Source: Ruminococcus sp.
GTDB taxonomy: Bacteria; Bacillota; Clostridia; Oscillospirales; Ruminococcaceae
DNA: 64,000 nucleotides
Assembly: GCA_021199375.1 (NCBI GenBank)
Contig: JAJQIB010000027.1
Location: 62,001 to 126,000, forward strand
Direction: 5' to 3'
Position numbers and translations under genes: made by a program. This document shows, in pieces, positions 1-9,016 of the stretch. A model generated the notes under the pieces. It was given only the letters and a program-made list of their open reading frames with translations, had not been told where the DNA came from and ran no database searches. Each line of letters starts with the position of its first letter. Positions within the stretch are counted from its first letter, which is position 1.

Positions 1-153
1 ATAAAACATAGAAAAGAAAAGGATGGTGGTTCCCATGTACTAATTCGAGACTTTGAGCAGGTCTTAAAATGTGTGACGAAAAGAAAAAATGATGTTTGCT
101 CTTTAGGAGTAAACGGAATGATATTCGGAGGAGTATTTTACGGCTACAAATAG
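1..153 (+). CDS. C-terminal part of an unrecognised protein (cut by window edge)
   Basis: The frame is open from base 1 to a TAG at 151-153 and gives about 50 residues ending in GGVFYGYK. The next ATG lies only 18 bases downstream, so this is probably the last part of the gene that precedes the VanZ-like gene in the same transcript. The fragment is basic in its first half and has two cysteines. I do not recognise a family. The start lies outside the window. Confidence 0.5.
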   Translation: MKHRKEKDGGSHVLIRDFEQVLKCVTKRKNDVCSLGVNGMIFGGVFYGYK

Positions 154-171
154 AATTGGAGATGAAACAAT

Positions 172-816
172 ATGAGCATAATAGAAGATTTTCAGGCATT
201 TTTGACATCTTTAATTCAGGGAGATGGAATAGAAGTCATTTTCCCGGGTGCTTTTTTTCTTTTGGCACTAATTGTATCAATTGCGGTTTGGATAGTAATA
301 GGAAAGCTTAAAAGCTTTAATAACGTAAAAATTACACTTGCAGTCGTGAGCTGTTCGCTTTATCTTTACTATTTTTCTTTAAAGCACTTTCCGTTAGAGC
401 TTATTAAAAGTGATATTCCTATTACAAAAAGAGATGGCATGCTTTTTGGTCAGTTTTGGTATCCGTTTTATCAGTTTGAAAGCTTTTTAGATGTAGTAAG
501 TGTTTATGCAAGCGACTTTATTTTTTTACTTGTCTTTGGTTTTTTAGTGACAATTACATTTAAGTCATTTAAGAAGCTGTGGAGTTTTTTAATCCTTGAC
601 GTTTCAGTCGTTGCCTTTGAGATGATATTTGTTTTGGCAAACAACCTTTGCCATAGCGGACTGTGCGACAGCTACGATTTAAGCCTTGTAATTATCGAAA
701 TTCCAGCAATGCTTTTGGGCTATTTACTTGCATTAATAGTGATAAGCCTAAACAAATCAATATACGAACGACTACATAAATCCAAACAGCCAAGAACGTT
801 GGAGAATATTATATGA
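172..816 (+). CDS. VanZ-like integral membrane protein
   Basis: This 214-residue protein has about five hydrophobic segments (near residues 22-44, 53-70, 110-132, 140-160 and 172-198). The order of an extracytoplasmic loop with FYQF, a helix, a short basic KSFKKLW loop and two further helices resembles the VanZ/teicoplanin-resistance-like fold. VanZ-family proteins are membrane proteins often found near cell-wall or antimicrobial-peptide resistance genes; the biochemical role is unclear. A GGAGATGA ribosome site precedes the ATG. The stop overlaps the ATG of the next permease (ATGA), so they are translationally coupled. The family call is by eye and moderate. Confidence 0.55.
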   Translation: MSIIEDFQAFLTSLIQGDGIEVIFPGAFFLLALIVSIAVWIVIGKLKSFNNVKITLAVVSCSLYLYYFSLKHFPLELIKSDIPITKRDGMLFGQFWYPFYQFESFLDVVSVYASDFIFLLVFGFLVTITFKSFKKLWSFLILDVSVVAFEMIFVLANNLCHSGLCDSYDLSLVIIEIPAMLLGYLLALIVISLNKSIYERLHKSKQPRTLENII

Positions 817-1874
817 GATATTTGAAACTGATGTTGTCGGAGTTTTTCACTGAGAATAAAAGTAATCTGCTTTTGAGTCTTACGATATATTTTACCGTTT
901 CCGTCTGCTTTTTTAGCATATTTACAAGCATGCGAGTGGTGCAAAAAAATGCAGTAGCATACTCCGACACCCAGATAGCAAGGGCTACATACAATGATTT
1001 GCAAATTGATACCTCTTCATATTCTTCTTGTGAAGAGGTTGTAAATGCTATTAATACTCTTGAAGATACTTACTCTGCAAGTATTAGCGGAGTATATTTT
1101 AATTTTACAAATAATGAGCTATCACATATCATCGAAGGTGTAGGCGAGGTATCCGATACAATTGAGATTGTAAATAATGCTAAGCTTGAAGATAACGAGA
1201 TTGTATGCAGTGAAAACCTTTTCTTTGATGGCAAAATAGTAAAGGCAGGAGATAGAATTACTCTTTATGGCAAAGAGCTTGAGGTCTCTAAAATAGCATC
1301 TGAATCCTACATAAATCGTGATACATTTTTAAGCTTTGATGATACAGCACTTAATAGTATATCTTTTAATATAGACAGCCTTATATTTCCTTTACCTCTT
1401 TCAGACGATGAATATGGCGAAGTAAGCAAAATACTTGTTTGTGATGATGTGCTAACCTCTTGTTGGGATATTCAAGAGGAGGAGAATGCTCAGGTTTTGT
1501 CTGATCAGATACTAATTTGTATACTAATATCTTCACTTGCTGCTTTAATAATTATTACCCTCTTTAAGCAGGTGATGAGAAATCTTATTTCAAAAATTGC
1601 AGGATTTAAGCTGTATGGTTGCAGGTCAGGATTTGTAATAGGCTTTTTCGTTTTTAGCTTGTGTATATACATAATAATTTCATTTGCGATTGCTTTAGTT
1701 GCTTTTTCTCTTTGTGATAATTTATTTGTATACTTTAACCTTATAGAAAAGATAAGCTTTTCACTTGAGATGCTCTCGTTTGCAATAGTTTGCATTTTAG
1801 CCATGCTGTTTACCTTTCCTAATGCATATAAGCTTGCAAGGCTCATGCCCGTGCAGCTTGAGATAAGGAGGTAG
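813..1874 (+). CDS. FtsX/MacB-like ABC transporter permease
   Basis: This 353-residue protein has one N-terminal helix (about 20-40), a polar extracytoplasmic domain of roughly 180 residues, and three C-terminal helices (about 228-250, 272-300 and 320-345) ending in a positively charged tail. That 1+3 topology is typical of FtsX/MacB-type permeases, which are driven by a LolD/MacB-type ATPase and act on lipoproteins, peptides or antimicrobials rather than moving ions. It overlaps the VanZ-like gene by four bases and is followed after four bases by a second permease. It is shorter than MacB, so it probably works as half of a heterodimer. Confidence 0.75.
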   Translation: MRYLKLMLSEFFTENKSNLLLSLTIYFTVSVCFFSIFTSMRVVQKNAVAYSDTQIARATYNDLQIDTSSYSSCEEVVNAINTLEDTYSASISGVYFNFTNNELSHIIEGVGEVSDTIEIVNNAKLEDNEIVCSENLFFDGKIVKAGDRITLYGKELEVSKIASESYINRDTFLSFDDTALNSISFNIDSLIFPLPLSDDEYGEVSKILVCDDVLTSCWDIQEEENAQVLSDQILICILISSLAALIIITLFKQVMRNLISKIAGFKLYGCRSGFVIGFFVFSLCIYIIISFAIALVAFSLCDNLFVYFNLIEKISFSLEMLSFAIVCILAMLFTFPNAYKLARLMPVQLEIRR

Positions 1875-1878
1875 GCGG

Positions 1879-2976
1879 ATGAAAAAGTATTTTATTGCAG
1901 CAGCCGATTATCTGTCTGATAATATTGTTCTATTGATAATACTTTGTATCGAGTTTGTTGTTATGATAAGCTGCTTTTCGCTTTGCTACGGCTCGCTGGA
2001 GCTTTATAATATCTGAAAGCAGATGTATATAGATAACGATATGCAAAATTTTTACTATGTGAGAAGTGAAAACACAGAGGAAACCATAAGCTTTATAGAA
2101 AATGAGATCGGTCTGCCGGTTATGTCGTTTGGATACACTAGCGGACCTGATACAGACACCAGCATAATACTCTATTCAAAATCCGCCTTAGAAAATATAC
2201 AGATTTTAACCTCAAAGGGTGAAAACATAGATCTCGACAAGGATTATGGCGACCAGGTTCCCTGCCTTATTACATCTAAGCTTGCTAAAAGATATAATGT
2301 AGGCGAAAGCCAAGAGATTAAAACAGAAGACGGAGAAGGCATTGGTGATTTTTACATTTGCGGAGTTATAAAAAACGACTGCCTTTTCTCACCTAACTAT
2401 GGATTTGATTATGACACTGATTGCATTATAGCCTATGACCCGAACGGACTGATAGAAAAGAATGCAAACTACATGGAGTTTTATGCGATAAATGCATCAG
2501 GTGTGGATGACTTTAGCGAGACATACAGCGAATATATTTCAAGCAATGCCTTTCAGTCATTTGAATACTACTATAAGGCAAGAAATGAGCTTGAACGTGA
2601 TATTATAATGCCCTACATAATGCTAACAATAACCTTTATCGCTCTATCAATTACAGGACTTATTTCGTATACGGTGCTTTCACTCGAATCTGCGAAAAGA
2701 CTCATAGGAATACAATACCTGTGCGGAGCGAAGCTTTGGCAGCTGTTGTTTGTCTTTTTGATTAAAAACGTAGTAATTTGTATTTTGCCGATGATTATTT
2801 CTGTGCCGGTAATTAACGCCATGAGGGGAAGCGACCTGTCACAAACTACGCTAATTTCGTGGAGAGGATATTTAGTAGCATCAGCGCTTTGTTTTTTAGG
2901 GCTTATTATCTCATCTGTTTTGCATATGATAAGAATAAATCGTCATCGTGTAATTGAAACGCTAAAAAGCTTGTGA
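1879..2976 (+). pseudogene. FtsX-like permease interrupted by one in-frame TGA
   Basis: An ATG at 1879 behind GTAGGCGG opens a frame that encodes the first membrane helix (NIVLLIILCIEFVVMIS region). It is stopped by TGA at 2014-2016 after 45 codons. The same frame then continues without a stop to 2976 and supplies the extracytoplasmic domain and three C-terminal helices of a normal permease of about 365 residues. The break is therefore a single nonsense change, not a frameshift. Translation could restart at ATG 2023, but the product would lack its first membrane helix. TGA is used as a normal stop elsewhere in the window, and I see no evidence for recoding. A sequencing error is also possible. 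Confidence 0.75.
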
Positions 2977-2989
2977 GGAGGATAGAAAA

Positions 2990-3658
2990 ATGATAGAGCT
3001 AAAAAGCATAACAAAAAGCTATTACAAGGGTACGTCAGCACAAATTGTTGCGCTTAGAAATGTCAGCCTAAAAATCGATGATGGTGAGATGCTCGCAATA
3101 ATAGGCACTTCAGGCTCAGGAAAGACCACTCTGCTAAATATCTTAGGTTGCCTTGACTTGCCGGATTCGGGAGAATACCTGCTGGACGGCGATTTGGTTA
3201 ACAAGCTTTCAAAAAATAGACTTTGTCAAATACGAAACGAAAGAATAGGTTTTGTTCTTCAGGACTTTGGTCTTATGCTTGATAGAAGCATTTACAAAAA
3301 TTTGTCCTATCCTATGATTTTCAATTCTTCGATCAAATCAAATGAGATAAAGGAGCGCTCAAAAAGGGCACTTGAGGCGGTTGGACTTTCAAGCCGAGTG
3401 AACTCAAGGTGTGTAGAGCTCTCCGGCGGACAAAAGCAGCGTGTAGCGATTGCGAGAGCAATTGTGAACGAGCCAAGCATGATTTTAGCGGACGAGCCTA
3501 CAGGAGCGCTTGACACAAAGACCTCAGCGGAGATTATGGAGTTGTTTAAAACACTTAACAAACAGGGCTCTACTGTTATAATCGTTACCCATGATCCAAA
3601 GGTTGCTGAGCAGTGCGACAGAGTGATTGAGATTTCGGATGGAGAAATTGTTGCATAG
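2990..3658 (+). CDS. LolD/MacB-type ABC transporter ATP-binding protein
   Basis: The 222-residue ATPase has a Walker A motif GTSGSGKTT near residue 39, a Q-loop in VLQDFGL, the signature LSGGQKQR near 143, Walker B ILADEPTGALD near 163 and the H-loop VIIVTHD. The DEPTGALD form is typical of the MacB/LolD/YknY group, which partners FtsX-like permeases. It sits 13 bases after the second permease with a GAGGAGG ribosome site and closes the first transcription unit. It is the only ATPase in the cluster, so it may also energise the second permease pair downstream. Confidence 0.92.
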   Translation: MIELKSITKSYYKGTSAQIVALRNVSLKIDDGEMLAIIGTSGSGKTTLLNILGCLDLPDSGEYLLDGDLVNKLSKNRLCQIRNERIGFVLQDFGLMLDRSIYKNLSYPMIFNSSIKSNEIKERSKRALEAVGLSSRVNSRCVELSGGQKQRVAIARAIVNEPSMILADEPTGALDTKTSAEIMELFKTLNKQGSTVIIVTHDPKVAEQCDRVIEISDGEIVA

Positions 3659-3694
3659 GGAAATGAGATATAAAAGCTATCATATGTTAAAATT

Positions 3695-3725
3695 AAAGGC
3701 GTGCATACTCCATGCCGCCTTTTTT
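3695..3725 (+). terminator. Rho-independent terminator after the ATPase
   Basis: An AAAGGCG(T)GCAT arm pairs with ATG(C)CGCCTTT with one bulge, followed by a T run. It separates the first export operon from the secreted-protein operon. The rest of 3726-3900 is AT-rich and shows nothing else I can support. Confidence 0.7.
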
Positions 3726-3904
3726 ATGTCTATTTCACAAAGGGTCAGCATAACAATTTGCTTATTTCAACATGGATTGATTTTCCCGAGCCCTTTTTTG
3801 GTTTATATATAAAAAAGATAAGCTATTGAAGACTATAACATATACAAATATTTAGAGTTTCTTTGTGCAAAATGATGAATTTATAAGATTATATCAATAA
3901 AATC

Positions 3905-3933
3905 TTGACATGATGGAAATTATCTGGTATGAT
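3905..3933 (+). promoter_or_regulatory. Strong sigma-A promoter for the secreted protein
   Basis: TTGACA (3905-3910), a 17-base spacer and TATGAT (3928-3933), preceded by an extended -10 TGG. The predicted start near 3940 gives the secreted-protein gene at 3988 a leader of about 48 bases. Confidence 0.8.
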
Positions 3934-3987
3934 GTAAGTATGAGATAAATATTCACATAAAAATTAAATTTTAAACAGGTCTTTTAA

Positions 3988-4437
3988 ATGAAAAGATTTA
4001 AAAGAAGAATGGCAGCATTTGGTGCTGCGCTAATGATGGTGAGTGGTTGTTTTAGTTTAGGAGCAAGTGCATTAAGTAGCAAATCGTCTTCTGTATCGAA
4101 GACCAATAGTTACTATACTGACAGTATGAGTAACACATTTGATGGACGCAATACTTTGTTGAATATAGGTTATTATTATGGAGCATCCAAAAGTGGAAAG
4201 GCTGATTTGATTTGCACATATGGCTATAATACAGTGCTTGGTTACAAATATGCTGAGATTTCATATGGATCGAAGAAATATAGTACATCTGGCGTGACAA
4301 ACAAAACAACTAATCAAATAACAAAAACTTTATCTGTGAATTCTTCCAGTGCACTGGTTTATTCCGGTTATACGAAGGCTGATAAAAATGACACAGTTAA
4401 AAAGTATAAAATGACTTACACGTTAACTGTAAAGTGA
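3988..4437 (+). CDS. Small secreted protein, possibly a lactococcin-972-like peptide
   Basis: The 149-residue precursor has a classic signal peptide: KRFKRR, a hydrophobic core, and an ASA site near residue 28. The mature chain is about 120 residues, has one cysteine, is rich in Ser, Tyr, Lys and Thr, and alternates hydrophobic and polar residues as a beta-sandwich would. By eye, the segment YGSKKYSTSGVTNKTTNQ can be laid over the lactococcin 972 segment with GSK, S, V, N, T and Q in register. That resemblance is weak but fits the context: a private strong promoter, a hairpin behind it and ABC permeases on both sides. Bacteriocin, immunity target or simple surface protein are all possible. 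Confidence 0.55.
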   Translation: MKRFKRRMAAFGAALMMVSGCFSLGASALSSKSSSVSKTNSYYTDSMSNTFDGRNTLLNIGYYYGASKSGKADLICTYGYNTVLGYKYAEISYGSKKYSTSGVTNKTTNQITKTLSVNSSSALVYSGYTKADKNDTVKKYKMTYTLTVK

Positions 4438-4444
4438 CATTTAT

Positions 4445-4545
4445 AGGTATTTTTGGACTTTGCTTTTCCTATATAAATTTAACTATATGACGTCTTTATA
4501 CAAACAGGTTTAGTTAATCTATTAAAAGCAAAGCTCAAAATGCCT
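4445..4545 (+). repeat. Long imperfect inverted repeat between peptide and permease genes
   Basis: The arm at 4445-4467 (AGGTATTTTTGGACTTTGC...) is nearly complementary to 4524-4545 (...GCAAAGCTCAAAATGCCT), with a 56-base AT-rich spacer and ATTTTT after the second arm. It could act as a leaky terminator, giving more peptide mRNA than permease mRNA, or be the ends of a small decayed element. There is no separate promoter I trust between here and 4624. Confidence 0.55.
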
Positions 4546-4623
4546 ATTTTTACTATACTTTAATAATTTTCAGATAGGAGAGCATGGTATAAAAGAGACC
4601 TTTTATATCATACAAAGATAAGT

Positions 4624-6051
4624 ATGATTAAGACATATATCTATTATTCTTTAAAACTAATGCGTAAAAATTTGACTCTAAATATCTTATCGATCGCTCA
4701 GATAACTGTTGCTGTCATACTTTTAAATTTTTCAATTGGAGCAGTTAGTGGAGTATTTTCTGAACTTATATTTGCTGAAGGATTTGATGATGAATCCTTG
4801 TATGTTGTTCAGGCTAATGGACAGCTTGATGAAGACCAATATATAACACTTGATGAGGGAGAATCGAGCGCATTATTTGAAAATATAATTGATGGATATT
4901 GCGAGGAAATGGGGATAGATGTTGAAAAAGGCACTGACGAGTATTATAGTATTTACTATACTTATGATTGTATGATTCGTTATTACAATCAACATAAAAA
5001 GGATTTAGGAATAGAAGGAGACTTGCAAGATCTTTTTACTGAGGCACAAAAAACAGTAAATCAAATATCTCCTGAATCTAAAATGTATGGGACAACTTCA
5101 ATACAATTTATCCCGACAGAATACAACGGGTATATAGCTAATGAATTTGAAATTATCGACACACCATTAGCTGAGAGATTGAATTTTAACATATTAAAAG
5201 GCAAGAACCTTTCTCAAACTTCAAACAATGAGGATACAATAGAGGCTATAATATACGGATCTGAAAATATAGAGAACGATATATCATTAGGAGATTATTT
5301 TTATATAAATATTTTCAACTTTAAAACAAATGAGTATGAGGAGAAGAAAGTTGTTGTAACCGGAATTTTGGACTCTCCATATTATTTGTTGGATAGTTAT
5401 TTCAGCTTTAGTGAAGATGTCGATTTAGATACTCTCATTAACAGATTCAGCTTAGCAGATGATGATTCGGAAAATGGCATTATAAATTTACTAATAAAAC
5501 CATGGGATGGGTTTGACTTTGATTCCTACTCTACAGCATATAATTCTCAATATTATTTAGAGCTTTCAGGCGATAGCGTAGATATTCAAGAACTAAAAAA
5601 CAAATTAACCTCTCAAGGTTATGAAATTGCAAGCGTGAAATCTGCTTATGATAACAGCAAAAATGAAATAATTCAAACCGTTTCTTCTGATTTAATAATC
5701 ATTGTCATTTCGGTTTTTATGGTAGCAGCTACACTGTTTGCTGTAGCCATCCTTTCGATACAGAAAAACAAAGCCTTTTACGTAATTTTAAGAAATAATG
5801 GTGCTAGACTTTATGATAATTTTATGATCGGTATCATAAATATAATCATGATGATATTTGTAAGTGATTTGTTAGCTTTTGCATACATGATGGTGTACAA
5901 TTATTATAAGCATAATAAATACAGTGAACTGTTTGGAATAGTACTAGGAAAAGAAAATCTTTATGCTACCATTGTTTTTTCTCTTTTTACGATCCTTGTT
6001 TTTATTCCTATTATTAGAGGCTTATTTACAAAATTCAGGAGGGAAAACTAA
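4624..6051 (+). CDS. FtsX-like ABC permease with large extracytoplasmic domain
   Basis: This 475-residue protein has one N-terminal helix (about 15-40), an acidic extracytoplasmic domain of some 300 residues rich in Asp, Glu and Tyr, and three C-terminal helices (about 358-382, 398-424 and 440-462). The topology is that of FtsX/MacB permeases. The start at 4624 has only a weak ribosome site. A better GGAG lies at 4577-4580, with a perfect 8-base inverted repeat (4588-4595/4600-4607) in between. Its stop overlaps the ATG of the next gene (TAATG). There is no ATPase in this unit, so it may share the ATPase encoded at 2990-3658. Confidence 0.72.
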   Translation: MIKTYIYYSLKLMRKNLTLNILSIAQITVAVILLNFSIGAVSGVFSELIFAEGFDDESLYVVQANGQLDEDQYITLDEGESSALFENIIDGYCEEMGIDVEKGTDEYYSIYYTYDCMIRYYNQHKKDLGIEGDLQDLFTEAQKTVNQISPESKMYGTTSIQFIPTEYNGYIANEFEIIDTPLAERLNFNILKGKNLSQTSNNEDTIEAIIYGSENIENDISLGDYFYINIFNFKTNEYEEKKVVVTGILDSPYYLLDSYFSFSEDVDLDTLINRFSLADDDSENGIINLLIKPWDGFDFDSYSTAYNSQYYLELSGDSVDIQELKNKLTSQGYEIASVKSAYDNSKNEIIQTVSSDLIIIVISVFMVAATLFAVAILSIQKNKAFYVILRNNGARLYDNFMIGIINIIMMIFVSDLLAFAYMMVYNYYKHNKYSELFGIVLGKENLYATIVFSLFTILVFIPIIRGLFTKFRREN

Positions 6052-7118
6052 TGAAATGTGTACTCTATCTGAAATTAATGTACAAAAATAATAAGTCGGA
6101 GTTTCTTCTTCTTTTTATTTTGCAGATAATAATATGTCTAGTTGTTGATTTTACGTATGCAAAATTAAAATCTTCAAATTATGAAATTGATTCATATAAC
6201 GGTGATATGAAAACCTTTGTGATTAATTTAGATACTCCTCTAATGGTAAAGGATTTAAAAGAAAGCCTTGAGGATATTAACGAGCCAATGGAATACGTTT
6301 ATGCAATAATAAATGAGGAAAATGAAAGAACTGAGTTTTGTACATATTTAGTAGGAGAAGAGGAATCGGTAATATCATCAGCAAAAGATTTTTCATTGGA
6401 CGACGATTTCAGTTATTCAGAGTGGAAAAATCAAAATTCGGTGCTGTTAGCAGTAGAAAACTTATATAGTTATAACAAAGAAGAGAAAAGTGTATCTATT
6501 GGAGGGAAAGACTTTAACGTTTTAGGAATGAGTGATAGTTATTTGGAAAAGTACTCAATTGTGCCGTTTGAAGCTTCTGAGGATCTATATTCACAAAGGG
6601 TTGAGATCAGTTTTAAAAATCAATTGAGTGCTGAAGAGATTGTTTCGATTCACTATGAATTATACGGACTATATGGCGGAAGCATTGATGATCCTATTGA
6701 AAGAAATTATGCGTTCGAAGAAAGCTTTAACAACTCAGCAATTCTTTTGTATGTTATAGTTATATCAGCACTTATTACCGAAGGGTACTTGCTCATGTAC
6801 ATTTTGAAAAAATGTGAACGAGAGTTTTCTATATTCATGATGATAGGCTGTACATTTTCAAAAAATATGCTAAACATATATTTATCAATAATGATAATGC
6901 TTGGTTCGCAAATTGTTTTGGGAGATTTATTTTATATGTTTATATTAAAAAATCTCATGAGAGTATCAGATCCGCTTACATGGGCATTTTCAGATATTAA
7001 ATGCATCCTGTTTTCATTTGTAATAATTCCTGTAATGTCGGTGATTATGATTCCAATATTCACAAAGTACAAGAAGTACAAAAACAACGTCTATTTAGGA
7101 TTTTCGAAATTTGAGTAA
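6051..7118 (+). CDS. FtsX-like ABC permease, partner of the preceding gene
   Basis: The 355-residue protein has an N-terminal helix (about 15-32), an extracytoplasmic domain and three C-terminal helices (about 228-250, 270-300 and 320-345), again the FtsX/MacB arrangement. It overlaps the previous stop by one base, which implies translational coupling and a heterodimeric permease. It ends the unit that begins with the secreted protein. The function is inferred only from topology and context. Confidence 0.7.
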   Translation: MKCVLYLKLMYKNNKSEFLLLFILQIIICLVVDFTYAKLKSSNYEIDSYNGDMKTFVINLDTPLMVKDLKESLEDINEPMEYVYAIINEENERTEFCTYLVGEEESVISSAKDFSLDDDFSYSEWKNQNSVLLAVENLYSYNKEEKSVSIGGKDFNVLGMSDSYLEKYSIVPFEASEDLYSQRVEISFKNQLSAEEIVSIHYELYGLYGGSIDDPIERNYAFEESFNNSAILLYVIVISALITEGYLLMYILKKCEREFSIFMMIGCTFSKNMLNIYLSIMIMLGSQIVLGDLFYMFILKNLMRVSDPLTWAFSDIKCILFSFVIIPVMSVIMIPIFTKYKKYKNNVYLGFSKFE

Positions 7119-7267
7119 GGCTTCACTCGATATTTTACACATGTCATCACATTTTCTCGCACAGAGATAAGATTTGTGATATTATCAGGAAAACTAGCAT
7201 AGTTAATTTGTACAAATCAGTAAAGCTTTTTTTGTGAATCTATACGAAAAAATAAAAATCTACAGAA

Positions 7268-7314
7268 AAAAAGGGCAGTATCATAAGGATTGCGATATTG
7301 CCCTTTATTTTTTT
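7268..7314 (+). terminator. Terminator after the permease pair
   Basis: AAAGGGCAGTATC pairs with GATATTGCCCTTT (one G-U), followed by ATTTTTTT. The gap 7119-7417 between convergent genes shows nothing else. Confidence 0.8.
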
Positions 7315-7417
7315 GTATGTATCCCTTGCGAAACATTTCTCGTTTCATAGCTGAACAAATATTCAGGTGTCAAAGCGATAAGTGGTGGCTCCTGCCATTT
7401 ATTTGACGATTAGGATC

Positions 7418-8224
7418 TTATTTCTCCTTATCAAAATGCACATCCAGCTGGTCAAAGGGTATCTCAATACCCTCTCTGTCAAATGCATCCTTTACCATTT
7501 CAAGCATGCTGCAGCGAAGCTCCCAATAATCCTCTGATTTCACCCAAACTCGAATCATAATTCTAATTGAGCTTGCTGAGTGCTCACTCATTCGTATGTA
7601 AGGCTCATCAGGTGTGTCAAGTACAAGCGGGCTGCTGGAAGCAATATCTAAAAGGATTTTTTCAGCCTTGTGAAAATCACTGTCATATGCAACATCAAAA
7701 TCTAGCTGTAGTCTGCGCTTTTCCTCCTGTGTGAAATTTGTAATAGTAGCCGAGCAAACGGTGCCATTTGGTATCATGACTGCTTTGTTGTCGATGGTTA
7801 AAAGCTTTGTGTAAAGAATGGAAATCTGACTTACAGTGCCCTCACTGTCGTTTATGCTTATGTAATCTCCGACCTTAAAGGGACGGTTAAACATGAGAAT
7901 AAAGCCGCCTGCAACGTTATTAAGACTGTCCTTAAGAGCAAGACCTATTGCCAGTCCTGCGGTGCCCAGCGCTGCAACAATAGAAGACATCGGCACCTGA
8001 AGCTGTGATAAAACCATTACGCACAAAATGACGTAAAGAGCGGCACGAATGAGTGAAATCAGAAATGACCAGGCTGTTTTATCAATGTGGTTAGAGCGTG
8101 CAAAGACTGTCTTGAGCGACTTTACAACAAGTCTGATAATAAGATATCCAACGCCTAAAATGATAAGAGCGTATAAAATGTTCGGTAAATATTCAGCGAT
8201 CCCTTGAGTTAATTTGTCTAGCAT
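7418..8224 (-). CDS. mscS: Small-conductance mechanosensitive channel (MscS family)
   Basis: MscS-family channels open under membrane tension to release solutes after osmotic downshock. The 268-residue protein, close to the 286 of E. coli MscS, has membrane helices at about 12-32 and 52-72. Its pore helix carries the Gly/Ala-rich AALGTAGLAIGLALKD motif, followed by NVAGGFILMFNRPFKVGDYI, the hallmark of the pore-to-beta-domain junction. An AAAGGAG ribosome site eight bases upstream selects the ATG at 8224; a longer frame to 8272 has no ribosome site. It appears to be a single-gene unit. Confidence 0.93.
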   Translation of the reverse strand: MLDKLTQGIAEYLPNILYALIILGVGYLIIRLVVKSLKTVFARSNHIDKTAWSFLISLIRAALYVILCVMVLSQLQVPMSSIVAALGTAGLAIGLALKDSLNNVAGGFILMFNRPFKVGDYISINDSEGTVSQISILYTKLLTIDNKAVMIPNGTVCSATITNFTQEEKRRLQLDFDVAYDSDFHKAEKILLDIASSSPLVLDTPDEPYIRMSEHSASSIRIMIRVWVKSEDYWELRCSMLEMVKDAFDREGIEIPFDQLDVHFDKEK

Positions 8225-8399
8225 ATCTGTAGCTCCTTTTATAGTTATTAAAATAAAGTATAGCATGAGCATGAAAATATTCCTCGAAAATTTTGTTAAA
8301 AACCTGTGTATCCTGCCCGGTGCTTAAATTTTAATAATTTTGTATAAAAAAATTCGATATTTTTTCTCAAAGTTTAGCCGATTTATCTGCGATTTGCTC

Positions 8400-8428
8400 T
8401 TGTAATTTATGACGATTTGGTGTATAAT
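8400..8428 (+). promoter_or_regulatory. Promoter for oadG-oadB
   Basis: TTGTAA, 17 bases, then TATAAT preceded by TG. The leader to 8523 is about 88 bases with no obvious riboswitch. Confidence 0.65.
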
Positions 8429-8522
8429 AAATAGTAATTGGTTGATATTTTTTGATTGGGATATTATGAGCGGATTTTTCTGAAATCTGTGGAAATCATC
8501 TCAAATAAAGGAGAGTAAAGGT

Positions 8523-8963
8523 ATGAGCAATAGTCTAATTCTGTTCGCTGATGAAGTTATCCATACCTCCGACCGAGACTTAAGTGGTGGTACAATCGCT
8601 TCGGTTGTAATCACTGGTATAGCAGTTGTTTTTCTTGCACTGGCTATTCTTATCGGATTGGTATGGGTTTACGGAAAGATTTTCCAAACAGTTAATGCAA
8701 GAGCTGATAAAAAGAAGGCTCAGGCGGCACAAGCAGTAAAGCAGCCAGAGCCTATCGACGAGCCCTCAGCTATTGTGGCTGATGATACTCTAGGCAGCAA
8801 TGCTCAGGAGGAAATAGTCGCTGTAATAGCGGCTGCGATTGCGGCATATGGCGCACAAACGGGTAAAAGGCTTATGATTAAGAGCATAAAGCCTAGCGGA
8901 GCTCCTGCGGGACGAAGCGCATGGAGTGCGGCAGGACTTGCCGAGGCTACCAGACCATTTTAA
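8523..8963 (+). CDS. oadG: OadG-family sodium pump decarboxylase gamma subunit
   Basis: Gamma subunits anchor the carboxyltransferase of sodium-pumping oxaloacetate, methylmalonyl-CoA or glutaconyl-CoA decarboxylases to the membrane. The 146-residue protein has one membrane helix (about 25-50, ASVVITGIAVVFLALAILIG), a charged Ala/Pro/Lys-rich linker and an Ala-rich segment. It ends in a basic RSAWSAAGL region, which matches the family plan. An AAAGGAG site precedes the ATG. It is followed directly by the beta subunit, but the alpha (carboxyltransferase) and biotin-carrier genes are not in the window, so the substrate cannot be assigned. Confidence 0.82.
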   Translation: MSNSLILFADEVIHTSDRDLSGGTIASVVITGIAVVFLALAILIGLVWVYGKIFQTVNARADKKKAQAAQAVKQPEPIDEPSAIVADDTLGSNAQEEIVAVIAAAIAAYGAQTGKRLMIKSIKPSGAPAGRSAWSAAGLAEATRPF

Positions 8964-9016
8964 TTATCATAGCTTAAATTTCACAACGTATATTCGGAAA
9001 GGAATGATGAACCGAT

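Noticed and set aside
2014..2016. TGA as a recoded selenocysteine or tryptophan codon
   Set aside because: TGA terminates other genes here (for example at 814-816 and 43.3-59 kb genes), no selenocysteine-like Cys context or following hairpin was evident, and a simple nonsense change explains it.
4584..4592. Minimal ORF ATG-GTA-TAA behind GGAG before the permease at 4624
   Set aside because: Two codons behind a plausible ribosome site can occur by chance; no supporting context.
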